64,000 nt of DNA from NCBI RefSeq assembly GCF_004104355.1, contig NZ_RJLM01000013.1, positions 41,757-105,756 on the forward strand, given 5' to 3'. Below the pieces are notes generated by a model. That model did no database searches. It saw only the letters and a list, made by a program, of their open reading frames with translations, and had not been told where the DNA came from. The stretch is from Photobacterium chitinilyticum. Its GTDB lineage: Bacteria; Pseudomonadota; Gammaproteobacteria; Enterobacterales; Vibrionaceae. How positions within the stretch are numbered: position 1 is the first letter of the stretch; each line of letters starts with the position of its first letter. The translations under genes were made by a program, and so were the position numbers. Of this stretch, positions 26,166 through 36,336 are shown in pieces.

Positions 26166-26992
26166 AATACTATTTGTCCATCAAAGACATGTGCTACAGG
26201 GCCAGTCATATACAATGGCTTGCCTTCTCCGGCCCAGCGAATATGAAGATCGCCCCCCGGAAGACTCACTTTCACATTTTCATCCAGCAGCCCCTGCTGC
26301 CGACCAATCGCGACAGCCGCACAGGCACCACTACCGCAGGCCTGAGTTTCCCCGGCACCACGCTCGTAGACCCGCAGCTTTACTTCGCCCCGGTTCAATA
26401 CCTGCATAAATCCCGCGTTAACCCGTTCAGGGAAGCGTTCATGAGACTCCAGCAGCGGACCCAGGGTTTCCACACCGGCGGTATCAAGGTCGTCTACAAC
26501 CGTGACACAATGCGGATTACCCATGCTCACCGCGCCACAGAATACCGTTTTCTCGCCTGCTCGCAAAATATAGGTTTTTTCGCTCTGCTTGGCACGAAAC
26601 GGGATCTTGCCTGGCTCGAACTCCGGCACCCCCATGTTCACCGTTACCTGGTTATCGTTTTCCAGCTTCAGCATCATTTTTCCGCCCTTGGTACTGACAG
26701 AAACCTGATATTTATTAGTAAGCCCTTTCATCCAGACAAAACGGGCAAAGCAGCGGGCGCCATTGCCGCACTGCTCCACCTCGCTACCGTCGGCATTAAA
26801 AATTCGGTAATGAAAATCCGTTTCCGGATCATAAGGCGGTTCCACCACTAACAGCTGGTCAAACCCGATCCCCCGATGGCGATCGGCCAGCCGCCTGATG
26901 GCGTCAGGCGAAAAAAACACATTCTGTGTCACGCAATCCACCACCATGAAATCATTGCCTAATCCATGCATTTTAGAAAAATTGATCTGCAT
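26162..26992 (-). CDS. dapF: Diaminopimelate epimerase
   Basis: Converts LL- to meso-diaminopimelate for lysine and peptidoglycan, PLP-independent, 276 residues. The two active-site Cys are C75 (EQCGNGARC) and C219 (QACGSGAC), at the family positions. The N-terminus [15 protein letters not shown] is a hallmark. It follows lysA by 14 bases, so the last two lysine-pathway steps are expressed together. Confidence 0.97.
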   Translation of the reverse strand: MQINFSKMHGLGNDFMVVDCVTQNVFFSPDAIRRLADRHRGIGFDQLLVVEPPYDPETDFHYRIFNADGSEVEQCGNGARCFARFVWMKGLTNKYQVSVSTKGGKMMLKLENDNQVTVNMGVPEFEPGKIPFRAKQSEKTYILRAGEKTVFCGAVSMGNPHCVTVVDDLDTAGVETLGPLLESHERFPERVNAGFMQVLNRGEVKLRVYERGAGETQACGSGACAAVAIGRQQGLLDENVKVSLPGGDLHIRWAGEGKPLYMTGPVAHVFDGQIVL

Positions 26993-27006
26993 GATGTCCC
27001 TTCTCG

Positions 27007-28260
27007 TTATTCTGGCAATTGGTGTTCAGACTGCCATAGTTGCTCCAGCGTTTCACGCTCACGGACGACATGGGCATCTTGGCCATCGACCATGATCTCG
27101 GCGGCACGAGTCCGGGTATTGTAATTTGACGCCATGACAAATCCGTAGGCACCTGCCGAACGTACCGCCAGCAAATCACCCGGCTCAAGGCACAAGGCGC
27201 GGTCTTTGCCGATGAAATCCCCAGTTTCGCAGATAGGGCCAACAAAGTCATAAATCTGTGCTTCACCGTCACGCGGGACGACCGGCACAATATCCTGCCA
27301 TGCCTGATAAAGTGTCGGGCGGATAAGATCATTCATCGCCGCGTCGACAATAGCAAAATTTTTGTGCTCGGTGTGTTTAAGATACTCAATTCGGGTCAAC
27401 ATCACACCGGCATTGGCGGCAATTGCCCGGCCTGGTTCAAAAATCAGCTCCAGATCAGGATGGTCATTCAGGCGGGCAAGCAGCTCAATGGCATAGTCCG
27501 AAGGCTGAGGAGGCTGCTCATCACTGTAAGTCACTCCTAAACCGCCGCCTACATCCAAATGGTCGATCTCAATGCCTTCGGCCTTGAGGGTATCAATCAA
27601 TGCCAGCAGGCGATCGGTAGCATCAATAAACGGCTCGATATTGGTCAGCTGGGAACCGATATGACAGTCCATTCCCGTTATCTTCAAGTTTGGCAGACTC
27701 TGTGCCAAACGGTATACCTCTGGCGCACGGTCGAAAACGATACCAAATTTATTGTCACGCAGACCGGTAGAAATATACGGGTGGGTCTTGGCATCGACAT
27801 CCGGATTGATCCGCAGCGAAATCGGCGCCACCTTGCCCAGCTCGGCCGCAACCTCGTTAAGACGAACCAGTTCAGGTTCCGACTCAACATTAAAGCATTT
27901 AATACCTAGCTCCAACGCCCGCTTCATTTCGGCAACGGTCTTACCGACACCGGAGAAGACAACTTTGGCAGGATCACCGCCAGCGGCAATCACCCGCTCC
28001 AGCTCACCCTGCGACACAATGTCAAATCCGGATCCCAGCCGGGCCAGGACATTCAGCACCCCGAGATTTGAGTTGGCCTTCACGGCATAACAAATCAGGT
28101 GAGGGTGATTGACCACCGCCTGATCAAACGCATTCCAGTGACGCTCCAGTGTCGCCCTGGAGTACACATACAAAGGGGTACCGTAGCGCTCAGCGAGGTC
28201 GGTAAGTGCAATCTCTTCGGCCCATAGCTGGCCGTCTTGCTGGTAGTTAAAATAATCCAA
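27007..28260 (-). CDS. lysA: Diaminopimelate decarboxylase
   Basis: PLP enzyme (alanine-racemase fold type III) making lysine from meso-diaminopimelate, 417 residues. The PLP lysine is K61 in [11 protein letters not shown] glycine-rich phosphate loop is seen in DVGGGLGV, and the second-subunit Cys is in GPICETGDF. It is not accompanied by a lysR regulator gene as in E. coli; instead it sits between lptM and dapF, the arrangement of vibrios and pseudomonads. The lptM stop is 30 bases upstream. Confidence 0.97.
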   Translation of the reverse strand: MDYFNYQQDGQLWAEEIALTDLAERYGTPLYVYSRATLERHWNAFDQAVVNHPHLICYAVKANSNLGVLNVLARLGSGFDIVSQGELERVIAAGGDPAKVVFSGVGKTVAEMKRALELGIKCFNVESEPELVRLNEVAAELGKVAPISLRINPDVDAKTHPYISTGLRDNKFGIVFDRAPEVYRLAQSLPNLKITGMDCHIGSQLTNIEPFIDATDRLLALIDTLKAEGIEIDHLDVGGGLGVTYSDEQPPQPSDYAIELLARLNDHPDLELIFEPGRAIAANAGVMLTRIEYLKHTEHKNFAIVDAAMNDLIRPTLYQAWQDIVPVVPRDGEAQIYDFVGPICETGDFIGKDRALCLEPGDLLAVRSAGAYGFVMASNYNTRTRAAEIMVDGQDAHVVRERETLEQLWQSEHQLPE

Positions 28261-28290
28261 AGTTGTCTCTTCCCTGTCTGATCGCTGTCG

Positions 28291-28407
28291 TTACTGTTGC
28301 TGTTGTTGCTGCTCAGAATCGTCCGGCATATATAGCGGCCCGCTCTGGCCACAGCCATTAAGAGCCAATACACCCAGTACTAAAATTGCCAATAAACCTT
28401 TATGCAT
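28291..28407 (-). CDS. lptM: LPS-assembly lipoprotein LptM (YifL)
   Basis: Short lipoprotein of 38 residues, easy to miss because of its size. It has a lipoprotein signal ending in the lipobox ALNGC (modified C19), then the family signature CGQSGPLYMP and a C-terminal run of six Gln. In E. coli LptM associates with the LptD/E translocon and helps LptD maturation. It lies directly before lysA, as in other Gammaproteobacteria. The ribosome site is weak, and the start region overlaps the divergent cyaY promoter region. Confidence 0.9.
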   Translation of the reverse strand: MHKGLLAILVLGVLALNGCGQSGPLYMPDDSEQQQQQQ

Positions 28408-28442
28408 TTTTCAAAGCCAGTGATTATCATTTCATTGCCCTC

Positions 28443-28448
28443 TATAAT
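28443..28448 (+). promoter_or_regulatory. -10 box of cyaY
   Basis: TATAAT, 38 bases before the cyaY ATG, with a poor -35 about 17 bases upstream. Together with lptM it forms a compact divergent promoter region. Confidence 0.5.
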
Positions 28449-28485
28449 CGCACCAACACTAGGAAAAGCAATAGGACGCAATGGG

Positions 28486-28800
28486 ATGAATGATACAGAA
28501 TTTCATAAGTTAGCCGATGAGGTTCTTATGAGCATCGAGGAAGGCATCGACGAATCCGGTGCAGACATTGAATATGAGACCAGCGGCAACGTACTGACAC
28601 TGGAGTTCGAGAACCGCAGCCAAATCGTTATTAACCGCCAGGAGCCGCTGCACGAAATCTGGCTGGCTTCAAAATCAGGCGGTTACCACTTCAAGTACAA
28701 AAACGGCGAATGGCACTGCACCCGCAGCGGTGCCGAGCTGATTTCGCTGGTGAAGCAGGAATGTTCACGACACGCCGAAGAAGCAGTCGATTGGTCATAA
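28486..28800 (+). CDS. cyaY: Iron-sulfur assembly protein CyaY (frataxin)
   Basis: Bacterial frataxin of 104 residues (E. coli 106), which binds iron and modulates IscS-dependent Fe-S assembly. Conserved features are the acidic first helix (EFHKLADEVLMSIEEGIDESGADIE, several Asp/Glu for iron) and the sheet motif RQEPLHEIWLASKSGGYHF. The ATG at 28486 is preferred over an upstream non-ATG extension. It is convergent with cyaA across a terminator, the standard position for this gene. Confidence 0.96.
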   Translation: MNDTEFHKLADEVLMSIEEGIDESGADIEYETSGNVLTLEFENRSQIVINRQEPLHEIWLASKSGGYHFKYKNGEWHCTRSGAELISLVKQECSRHAEEAVDWS

Positions 28801-28833
28801 GCCAGCAGTACCGTTAAGTGAACAGCCTAGACG

Positions 28834-28866
28834 AAAAAAGCGAGAGCCTACCGACTCTCGCTTTTT
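28834..28866. terminator. Bidirectional terminator between cyaY and cyaA
   Basis: AAGCGAGAG / CTCTCGCTT stem with an 8-base loop and A/T runs on both sides. Confidence 0.9.
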
Positions 28867-28892
28867 GTTATTCAGCCCGCTTAGATGCCTGA

Positions 28893-31457
28893 CTAGCGTG
28901 TCGACAGCGACATCATAGTGGGAGCGGCTCCTGCCGCCGAGGGTCGCGGGATTTGCTGGCCACTCTTGAACGGGATCACCTGCGGCTCACCACCATCGCT
29001 ATGTACGATGTCGTAAAACTGCGGCAAGTTAAAATTAATAAAATTCGCGCTGTAGCTGAAGCGATCCTGAGCCGAGGTATAGAAACGGTTTACACCATGA
29101 ACCATTTCATCTTTGTCACCGCTACACTGACGGTAGACTTCCACCCGGTTCGACTCGTCCAAAATATAAATATTGTATCCGGCATCGCAGTCTTCAAAGA
29201 AAAACTGGATCAGGCCTTCGCTGGCATAGGCATCGACAATCTCCGGCGGATGCGGTTCATCTGCTTTGCCCATTACCAAATTCGCCGAGCCAAACAGCTT
29301 GTTGGTCGAAATACAGCTATAGAAATCGACTGAATTCTCCAGCTTCTGGACCGAGACCCCACGGCGTTCGAAAAACAGACCATGTGTCTGATCGCCGATT
29401 CGGATAGCTTTGAAACGACGGCGTTTTTCCTGCTCAACCGGCTTCAGGCGCATTTCGATACACTCGGCGACCAACTGGTAGACCAAGTTACGGATAAGGC
29501 CACGCATGTGCTTGCTGTAACAGAAAACATCAACCGACTCAGGCGGAATGGCGTCCTGGTGCATCTTGCCCAGTACCGTTTTCAAGGCATCCAGCATGGC
29601 ATTTTCGCCACTGAAGTTCAGGGTACGGACTTCATTCCAGGAGTTGCGATAGACCAAATCCACGCTGCCTACCAGGCAAGTCTGCTCGGCACCGTAGCTA
29701 AAGATATCGGTGTTTTTGAAGTCAAAACGTACCGAGCGGTTTTTCAACTCGGTCGTCGGATCATTTTCCAGATTGACAAACAGCCCCAGCTGGCGAATCT
29801 CACACGGACTGGACAGCGCCTGCAAACCCGGCTGCGGACGACGGATCGGGAAAGTATTGCGGATATCACTGACCAGCTGATAGAGCTTGTCGATATCCAT
29901 CGCCGCATCACGCACCACATTGTGCAGACAGGTCGATTCGGTTAGCAGGCCGTTGAAGTATGCCCAGGCAACCAGCTTGCTCAGATAGCGGTTGTGCTCC
30001 AGCGATGGCTGGCCCAAAATGGCATAGGGATCCAGCGGCTGCTTGTAAAGATACCAACCGGCAGTATTGGTCCGCCCGGCAGGTACCTGGATCAAGGTCA
30101 AATCCGACTCATGCAAATCGGGAGATATCTGCGGGTTCAACAACGTTACCTTGCCCGGCAGCACCTCAAACGCAGCATACAGCTTACGCGCAAGAATACT
30201 GATATCTTCCGGGCTGATCGCCGAGGTTATGTTATTACGACGGGCAAAACGGATCAGGTTACGGTAGCTCAGCATCAAGGCATCGAGCAACTCGTTATGT
30301 GCCCGCTTGACCTGTTCAACCTTCCAGTCCCGGCGATTATCCAGCTCCTGCAAAACCTCTTTCGACCACTGCCAGTCTGAGGTCAACTTAGTCAGGACCT
30401 CACGACGCCAGGCCACCGAGCCTGAAGCCGGCTCACGAGTCAGCTTTTCATGTGTCTTGAGATAGAAACAGCGACGCACCAGATCCAGACGACGGTGATC
30501 GTCAATACGTTCCAGATAGCGCGTGACCTTTTCCAGCATCAAATAGTACGCATCCATACAGTACTCTGTGCAATCTTCAGAGAAGAAACGGCGCTTGCCG
30601 TCAACACTAAGCAGCTGAGTGTGCGGATATTCCCAGGAGTAGGCCTCGAGCAAAATGGCTTTCAGCACCGACTTATAGGGCGAATCAATACTCTTGTATA
30701 ACTGCCACAGGCTGGAACCAAAATATTCCTCGGCCGGGATCCGGGTAAGCGGACCAAAATCAATCCATTCATCACGACGGATATACCCATTAGTATCGAG
30801 ATAGTCGATATATTCGTCGTAACACTCTTCCATTTCCGACGGCACCATGTACCACATCAGGCGCTGGCCGGCGAGCTGGACAGCCGAACGGTAAAACTCG
30901 TCAAGCAGCAGCAAGTGCTGGCTCGAACCACAGTTATCGCCGGTCATCTGTTCAGAAAAGTTATCGCGGAAACGATTTTCGTCAATCAGGAAAAAGTTGG
31001 CTTCGACACCCTGTGCCATTGCCCAGTCGGAGATCAGCGAACACTTGCTCTCAAGTGACTTGCGGGCATCCGCCGCCAGATCGGTACGGATACAGACCCA
31101 AATGTCGAGATCACTGGTCAGGCTCTGGCCCAAAGAAGACGTACTGCCCATGGCATATAGGCCTAGAATGGGATATTCGTCGTCGGATAACTGAGGAGGA
31201 GTAATAGTAGACTGGCTGGTTAAACCGCAATCATCGATAAGCTGCTGCTGCTGTTCCGAAACGACAAATGCGGCAATGCCTACTGGCACAACCTGATCCA
31301 GATAACCGGGTACTGCCGGATGGTTATAGTGAAGTAACACGGTTAGCAGATTGAATACCTGCTCGGACTGCGCATTCATCGCTGCGCGAGCACGCTCCAG
31401 CCTAAGCTGATTGTGCTGATCCAGTCGACTTTTAAGCGTCTCGATATAATTATGCAA
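28893..31457 (-). CDS. cyaA: Class I adenylate cyclase
   Basis: Makes cAMP from ATP for CRP signalling, 854 residues (E. coli 848). The catalytic half (about 1-535) has the nucleotidyltransferase-like motif [19 protein letters not shown]; the C-terminal half is the regulatory part that responds to the glucose PTS in enterics. The start chosen is TTG at 31455-31457 (MHNYIETLK), because it aligns exactly with the known UUG start of E. coli cyaA (MYLYIETLK) and has GGAAGAG four bases upstream. Another in-frame TTG 13 codons earlier lacks both. A CRP-like site lies upstream, suggesting feedback repression by cAMP-CRP. Confidence 0.97.
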   Translation of the reverse strand: MHNYIETLKSRLDQHNQLRLERARAAMNAQSEQVFNLLTVLLHYNHPAVPGYLDQVVPVGIAAFVVSEQQQQLIDDCGLTSQSTITPPQLSDDEYPILGLYAMGSTSSLGQSLTSDLDIWVCIRTDLAADARKSLESKCSLISDWAMAQGVEANFFLIDENRFRDNFSEQMTGDNCGSSQHLLLLDEFYRSAVQLAGQRLMWYMVPSEMEECYDEYIDYLDTNGYIRRDEWIDFGPLTRIPAEEYFGSSLWQLYKSIDSPYKSVLKAILLEAYSWEYPHTQLLSVDGKRRFFSEDCTEYCMDAYYLMLEKVTRYLERIDDHRRLDLVRRCFYLKTHEKLTREPASGSVAWRREVLTKLTSDWQWSKEVLQELDNRRDWKVEQVKRAHNELLDALMLSYRNLIRFARRNNITSAISPEDISILARKLYAAFEVLPGKVTLLNPQISPDLHESDLTLIQVPAGRTNTAGWYLYKQPLDPYAILGQPSLEHNRYLSKLVAWAYFNGLLTESTCLHNVVRDAAMDIDKLYQLVSDIRNTFPIRRPQPGLQALSSPCEIRQLGLFVNLENDPTTELKNRSVRFDFKNTDIFSYGAEQTCLVGSVDLVYRNSWNEVRTLNFSGENAMLDALKTVLGKMHQDAIPPESVDVFCYSKHMRGLIRNLVYQLVAECIEMRLKPVEQEKRRRFKAIRIGDQTHGLFFERRGVSVQKLENSVDFYSCISTNKLFGSANLVMGKADEPHPPEIVDAYASEGLIQFFFEDCDAGYNIYILDESNRVEVYRQCSGDKDEMVHGVNRFYTSAQDRFSYSANFINFNLPQFYDIVHSDGGEPQVIPFKSGQQIPRPSAAGAAPTMMSLSTR

Positions 31458-31870
31458 ATTACTCTTCCAAGAGCTACCAGCTAGAGAGCGGCCCAAATCT
31501 TGTCATTATTAGTGTAGTTATTGTTCTACACGCGAGCAAAAACGTGATCAATGTAACAGTTTTTGCTTTAACCGTAAAGTTAGTGACGATTTATGACAGC
31601 TTATGAATGGCTCGCTTTATTGCCAAACAACAATACGACCCATCCTTGTCCTATTTCCCCTCAAGCTAGTACAAACTCAATAAACCGCCAGCTGCGGTAT
31701 TGTAATGAATTTTTCACTTAAAGGTTATGTGAGAAATATCACATTAATTACAACACATATCAAGACAATACTGATTCACCGCACTGAGGACAACAAGTGA
31801 ATTACCATCGCAGCGCAGGAGTGATACGATTACCGTGTATAAATGCAAGCGATTTTATGGACCCGATTCT
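31458..31870. promoter_or_regulatory. Divergent cyaA-hemC promoter region
   Basis: About 410 bases without a gene. The left part holds the cyaA promoter with the CRP-like site at 31543-31558. The right part holds a TGTATAAAT -10-like box (about 31834-31842), 29 bases before the hemC start. The middle is A+T-rich and featureless to me. The cyaA-hemC divergence is conserved in enterics and vibrios. Confidence 0.6.
31543..31558 (-). promoter_or_regulatory. CRP-like site in the cyaA promoter
   Basis: On the minus strand TGTTACATTGATCACG fits TGTGA-N6-TCACA with two mismatches. The ATTGATCACGTTTT context matches my recollection of the CRP site in the E. coli cyaA P2 promoter, where cAMP-CRP represses the gene. 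Confidence 0.7.
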
Positions 31871-32803
31871 ATGACCGATAAACCGATCCGTATTGCCACC
31901 CGCAAAAGCCCGCTGGCAATGTGGCAAGCAGAATTTGTAAAAGATGCCCTAGAGCAGGCCCATCCAGGCCTGATTGTCGAGCTGGTACCAATGGTCACCA
32001 AAGGCGATATCATTCTGGATACCCCTCTAGCTAAAGTCGGTGGTAAAGGCCTGTTCGTGAAAGAGCTCGAAGTAGCCATGCTCGAAAACCGTGCAGATAT
32101 CGCCGTGCACTCGATGAAAGATGTACCTGTCGAATTCCCAGAAGGGCTTGGGCTGGTAACCATCTGTGAGCGTGAAGACCCGCGTGATGCGTTTGTCTCC
32201 AACAGCTTCAACACCATTGACGAGCTACCGGCCGGTGCTGTTGTCGGCACCTCTAGCCTGCGCCGTCAGTGCCAACTGCGTGCCCAGCGTCCGGATTTAG
32301 TCGTCAAAGATCTACGCGGCAACGTCAACACTCGCCTGCGCAAGCTCGATGATGGTGAATATGACGCTATCATCCTGGCCTGCGCCGGTCTTAAGCGCCT
32401 GAAAATGGACGATCGTATTCGTGATGCCATTGCACCTGAAATCAGCCTTCCGGCTGTTGGGCAAGGGGCCGTCGGCATTGAATGCCGCCTGGATGACGCG
32501 CGTGTCCGCACGCTGCTCGGTGCCCTTAACCACCAAGATACCGCTACCCGTGTGCTCTGCGAGCGGGCCATGAACAATCGCCTTCAGGGTGGTTGCCAGG
32601 TGCCAATCGGCAGCTACTCGGAGCTACAGGGCGATGAAATCTGGTTGCGTGCTCTTGTCGGAGAGCCCGATGGCAGCAAGATTGTCCGTGGCGAGATCAG
32701 CGGCCCGGTTGCCGATGCAGAAACACTCGGAACTCAGTTGGCTGAACAGTTGCTTGACGAGGGTGCCAAGGACATATTGGATAAGCTGTACGGCAACGCC
32801 TAA
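31871..32803 (+). CDS. hemC: Porphobilinogen deaminase
   Basis: Polymerises four porphobilinogens to hydroxymethylbilane in heme synthesis, 310 residues. The dipyrromethane cofactor Cys is C242 in [10 protein letters not shown], the same number as in E. coli. Catalytic and substrate motifs [12 protein letters not shown] (D76-P85) and [11 protein letters not shown] are intact. The ATG at 31871 gives [19 protein letters not shown], matching the family; an in-frame GTG 12 codons earlier lacks support. hemD starts in its stop codon (TAATG), making a hemCDXY operon. Confidence 0.97.
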   Translation: MTDKPIRIATRKSPLAMWQAEFVKDALEQAHPGLIVELVPMVTKGDIILDTPLAKVGGKGLFVKELEVAMLENRADIAVHSMKDVPVEFPEGLGLVTICEREDPRDAFVSNSFNTIDELPAGAVVGTSSLRRQCQLRAQRPDLVVKDLRGNVNTRLRKLDDGEYDAIILACAGLKRLKMDDRIRDAIAPEISLPAVGQGAVGIECRLDDARVRTLLGALNHQDTATRVLCERAMNNRLQGGCQVPIGSYSELQGDEIWLRALVGEPDGSKIVRGEISGPVADAETLGTQLAEQLLDEGAKDILDKLYGNA

Positions 32804-33564
32804 TGACCATACTGATCACTCGCCCGGCCCCAGAATGCCATCTGCTTGCCCAGCAGCTTAATGCGGCGGGGATCAGTACTATCGCCCAGCCACTGCTAGA
32901 TATTCAGCCAGGAAAACAACTCCCTACCTTGATTTCCCAGCTAAATAAGCTGCAATCAGACGATTTTCTGATTGCCGTCAGTGTTCATGCAGTGAACCTA
33001 GCGCACAATTACTTAACAACACAAGGTGCCAGCTGGCCAAAAAACGTGCATTATATGGCCGTTGGGCACAAAACGTCCGCAGCCCTTTCTGAGTGCTCCG
33101 GCAATGATGTGCTATCACCTCAGTCGCGCTGTGACAGTGAAGGGCTACTGGAATTACCTGCACTGGCTAAAGCTCGAGTACAAAACCGTCGGGTGCTGAT
33201 TTTACGCGGCAATGGCGGTCGTGAACTGATATCCCAAACCTTGCAACAACGCGAGGCGATAGTCAGTTACTGCGAAACATACCTGCGCACCTGGATCCCG
33301 CTTGATGGTGGCCAGCTGTGTCAGACATGGCAGTCGAGGCAGGTCTCGGCATTGGTAGTCACCAGTGGCGAACAGCTGGCACACCTAAGCAGTTTAATAC
33401 CTGATGACAAAATGGCTTGGTTTCTTCAGCGCCACCTTTTCGTACCAAGCCAACGAATCGCAGACCAGGCTAGAATGCTTGGTTTTTGTACAATTTCCAC
33501 CGTGGGAAGTGCGGCCAACGCTTGCCTTTTCACGACCCTAAGCAAGATAGGCACGATGGGATAA
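32803..33564 (+). CDS. hemD: Uroporphyrinogen-III synthase
   Basis: Cyclises hydroxymethylbilane with inversion of ring D, 253 residues. Sequence conservation in this family is low; recognition rests on the N-terminal ILITRPAPECHLLAQQLNAAG, the middle AVGHKTSAALSE, the segment VLILRGNGGRELISQTLQQR and VVTSGEQLAHL, plus location. Its start overlaps the hemC stop by one base; hemX begins four bases after its stop. Confidence 0.94.
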   Translation: MTILITRPAPECHLLAQQLNAAGISTIAQPLLDIQPGKQLPTLISQLNKLQSDDFLIAVSVHAVNLAHNYLTTQGASWPKNVHYMAVGHKTSAALSECSGNDVLSPQSRCDSEGLLELPALAKARVQNRRVLILRGNGGRELISQTLQQREAIVSYCETYLRTWIPLDGGQLCQTWQSRQVSALVVTSGEQLAHLSSLIPDDKMAWFLQRHLFVPSQRIADQARMLGFCTISTVGSAANACLFTTLSKIGTMG

Positions 33565-33568
33565 TCGG

Positions 33569-34783
33569 ATGACTGACAAAAAAACCAATAATGATACCTC
33601 TGCAGATAACAAACAATCGGCAGTGTCAAAAACAACGAATAAGCCAGGTCAATCAAGTGCCAAAGCGCAAGCACCTGAAACCTCTGCACCGAAGGAAACA
33701 GCAACCAAGGCCGATACCAACCAGCCAGCCCCTGCTCCCCAGCCAGCCGAAAAACAAAGCGGCAGCAAAACAGGGGCAATTGCCATTGCACTTGTCATCG
33801 CGCTAGGTGCCGGCCTGTACTACCACGGCCACCAGCAAACCTTGGCCCAAGAAGCCAAAATGGCCAATCTTCAGCAGCAGCTTGCAGGAATGAAAAGCAA
33901 CCTGACAAGCAGCATTGCAGCCACGAAAGAAGAAACACTCAGCCAGGTAGAAAAAAGCCTGCAGCGTACAGACGTCTCGATTTCCCAACAGGGCAAATCA
34001 ATCACCGGCCTGCAGGTGGCACTGTCCGAAATGAAGGGACGCCGCCCGAACGACTGGCTACTGGCCGAAGCCGATTACCTGGTGAAAATGGCTGGCCGTA
34101 AATTATGGCTGGAACATGATACTGCCAGTGCAACTATCTTACTTGAATCCGCCGACCACCGTATTGCCGAGCTGAACGATCCAAGCATGACCCCGATCCG
34201 CGAAGCCATGCACAGTGATATTACTGCGCTGAAAGCCGTTGCCCGTGTTGATCGCGATGGTCTGGTACTGCGTCTGACCAGCCTGCAAGAAGCCGTTGCG
34301 GCACTGCCTCTGGCCAACGCAATCATGCCCGAAGCCGCGGAGGCAGAAGCGGCAACCGTTTCGACCTCTGTCGACGATTGGAAAGCAAACCTACAGACTT
34401 CCCTGAAGAACTTCAGCGAGCACTTTGTCACCTACCGTACCCGCGACGGCAGCGTGATCCCACTGCTCTCGCCAAAGCAGGACTTCTACCTGCAGGAAAA
34501 CATCAAGTCCAAGCTGGAAACCGCGATCAAGTCGGTTTATCGCGAGCAGGGCGAGCTGTACAGCAAGTCGTTGATGATGGCCAAAGCATGGGCTGAGCAG
34601 TTCTACGACATGGAAGATCCAGCAGCGCAGAGCTTTATCAGCACCCTGGACAAGCTTGCACAAGAAAATGTGGAAGCAAGCTACCCGAGCAAGCTGAAAT
34701 CGCAGCCTCTGATCACCGATGCCATCAGCGAGCGTCTACGTCAGCAAGTGAAACCACTTAGCACAGAGGAGAACCCAGCATGA
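33569..34783 (+). CDS. hemX: HemX membrane protein
   Basis: Protein of 404 residues annotated in the family as putative uroporphyrinogen-III C-methyltransferase, though it lacks the methyltransferase motifs and its role is uncertain. The N-terminus (about 1-65) is low complexity, rich in Thr, Lys, Pro, Gln and Ala. A single membrane helix follows (GAIAIALVIALGAGLYYHG, about 71-89), then a coiled coil (QQQLAGMKSNLTSSIAATKE) and a helical periplasmic domain with RRPNDWLLAEADYLVKMA. It overlaps hemY by four bases (ATGA). Confidence 0.93.
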   Translation: MTDKKTNNDTSADNKQSAVSKTTNKPGQSSAKAQAPETSAPKETATKADTNQPAPAPQPAEKQSGSKTGAIAIALVIALGAGLYYHGHQQTLAQEAKMANLQQQLAGMKSNLTSSIAATKEETLSQVEKSLQRTDVSISQQGKSITGLQVALSEMKGRRPNDWLLAEADYLVKMAGRKLWLEHDTASATILLESADHRIAELNDPSMTPIREAMHSDITALKAVARVDRDGLVLRLTSLQEAVAALPLANAIMPEAAEAEAATVSTSVDDWKANLQTSLKNFSEHFVTYRTRDGSVIPLLSPKQDFYLQENIKSKLETAIKSVYREQGELYSKSLMMAKAWAEQFYDMEDPAAQSFISTLDKLAQENVEASYPSKLKSQPLITDAISERLRQQVKPLSTEENPA

Positions 34784-35970
34784 TCAAACTATTATTGCTG
34801 GTTGCTGCGCTGATCGCCGGTATTGTCGCCGGGCCGATGCTGGCAGGCAATCAGGGCTATGTACTGATCTCTGTTGCCAACCAGACCCTGGAAATGAGCC
34901 TGACTACCCTGATCCTGCTAGTCGTGATCCTGTTCGGTTCTTTCTTCCTGCTGGAAACAATCATCAAGCGTATTCTGTCAGTCGGCAGCTCAACCCGAGG
35001 CTGGCTATCTGGCCGCAAAGCACGTAAAGCACGCCAACTGACCTCAACAGGCCTGATGAAAGTCATTGAAGGTGACTGGAAACAAGCTGAGAAGCTGGTT
35101 GTCAAAGCTGCCAAGCACAGCGACACACCGCTGCTTAACTATCTGGCCGCCGCTGAAGCGGCACAAAGCCAGGGCGATGCCAACCAGCGGGACGAATACC
35201 TAAAACTGGCCGCCGATATCGATAGCCAGAATCTCGCCGTAGCGCTAACTCGCGCCAAGTTGCAGTTCCGCCAACAGCAGTATGAGCAAGCTGTTGCCAC
35301 ACTGCACGATATCCAACACGAGCACAGCCGTAACCCGGTACTGCTTGCGCTGCTGAAAGACTGTTACCTGAAACTGGAAGACTGGAAACCACTGCTGGCA
35401 CAGTTACCTCAGCTTGAGAAACTTGGTGTGATCACCGCCGAAGAAGCCGCTGAACTGCAAATCAAAGCCGAGTGCGGCCTGATGACACATATTACCCAGC
35501 AAAACGGTAGCGAAGGCCTGATGGGGCACTGGAACAGCCTCAACCGTAAAACGAAGCAGCGTCCTGAACTTATCGCCTGTTTTGTTAGGCTGATGAGCAG
35601 CCACAGTGCCGATAGCGAAGCATATACCGTACTGCGCGACGCGCTGAAGAAGAACAACAATGATGAAGATCTGATTGAGCTGGTTCCAGCCCTAAACCTG
35701 GCTGACTACCACCCGGCAATTGTCCGACTCCAGGATCTACTCCGCTATGATAGCAGCAACCCAAGCACCTATAGTGCCCTGGGGCAGCTATTCATGCGCG
35801 AAGAGAAATGGGAAGAGGCCAAAAAGCACTTCGAGAAAGCCATTGAACTACGACCAAATATGGCAGACTACGGCTACTTGGTTGACGTGATGGAAAAACT
35901 GAATGACAGCGAAGCTGCTGCCGATCTCTCCCGTCAGGCTCTGACGCTGGCACTACCCGCCAAAAACTAA
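34780..35970 (+). CDS. hemY: HemY protein, TPR-containing
   Basis: Protein of 396 residues with two N-terminal membrane helices (about 4-24 and 40-62) and a long helical region of TPR repeats, last ones near EEKWEEAKKHFEKAIELRPN. This is the proteobacterial HemY of the hemCDXY cluster, not the protoporphyrinogen oxidase of the same name in Gram-positives. It has been linked to heme homeostasis, but its activity is unsettled. It is followed by a terminator. Confidence 0.94.
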   Translation: MIKLLLLVAALIAGIVAGPMLAGNQGYVLISVANQTLEMSLTTLILLVVILFGSFFLLETIIKRILSVGSSTRGWLSGRKARKARQLTSTGLMKVIEGDWKQAEKLVVKAAKHSDTPLLNYLAAAEAAQSQGDANQRDEYLKLAADIDSQNLAVALTRAKLQFRQQQYEQAVATLHDIQHEHSRNPVLLALLKDCYLKLEDWKPLLAQLPQLEKLGVITAEEAAELQIKAECGLMTHITQQNGSEGLMGHWNSLNRKTKQRPELIACFVRLMSSHSADSEAYTVLRDALKKNNNDEDLIELVPALNLADYHPAIVRLQDLLRYDSSNPSTYSALGQLFMREEKWEEAKKHFEKAIELRPNMADYGYLVDVMEKLNDSEAAADLSRQALTLALPAKN

Positions 35971-35996
35971 CAATTTAGCAACATAATGTTTTGAGT

Positions 35997-36027
35997 TAAA
36001 AAGCACCCAGCAGGGTGCTTTTTTTAT
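35997..36027 (+). terminator. Terminator of the hemCDXY operon
   Basis: AAAAGCACCC / GGGTGCTTTT hairpin followed by TTTTTTTATTTTTAT. Confidence 0.9.
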
Positions 36028-36173
36028 TTTTATATACAGCAGTTTATATACCAAAACGCGATACTTTGTATCTAAGTGTTAACAGCTATTTCATCTTATA
36101 TCCAACCTATTGCTAGCATAATGTAAAAGTTATTCAATACGGTTTCTAGTCGCTAACAGATGGATAACTAACT

Positions 36174-36263
36174 ATGGATATGCTTCCTTGGTTAATCGTT
36201 TCTGGCATTGTTGTTTCTGTGATCACTTGCTTGATGACCGCAGTTTTGATCAAAGAATCATAA
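36174..36263 (+). CDS. Candidate 29-residue single-helix membrane peptide
   Basis: A 29-codon frame (MDMLPWLIVSGIVV followed by SVITCLMTAVLIKES) lies alone between the hemY terminator and a terminator 14 bases after its stop. About 22 of the residues form one hydrophobic helix, ending in a Lys-Glu-Ser tail. A CATAAT -10-like box lies about 60 bases upstream. The ribosome site is weak (GGATAACT). Isolation between terminators, a helix of exactly membrane length and the promoter-like box favour a real gene; I do not recognise it. Confidence 0.5.
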   Translation: MDMLPWLIVSGIVVSVITCLMTAVLIKES

Positions 36264-36276
36264 TCGGCCGGAAATT

Positions 36277-36310
36277 AAAAAAGCCTCCATCTTGGGAGGC
36301 TTCTTTAATT
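36277..36310. terminator. Bidirectional terminator
   Basis: AAGCCTCC / GGGAGGCTT hairpin with A runs before and T-rich sequence after, between the small membrane peptide gene and the convergent hypothetical gene. Confidence 0.8.
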
Positions 36311-36336
36311 GTCTCAACTGTTCTTACCTACTACGA

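Noticed and set aside
35971-36173. GlmZ sRNA downstream of hemY
   Set aside because: E. coli has glmZ beside hemY, so I looked; no GlmZ-like sequence or matching hairpins were found.
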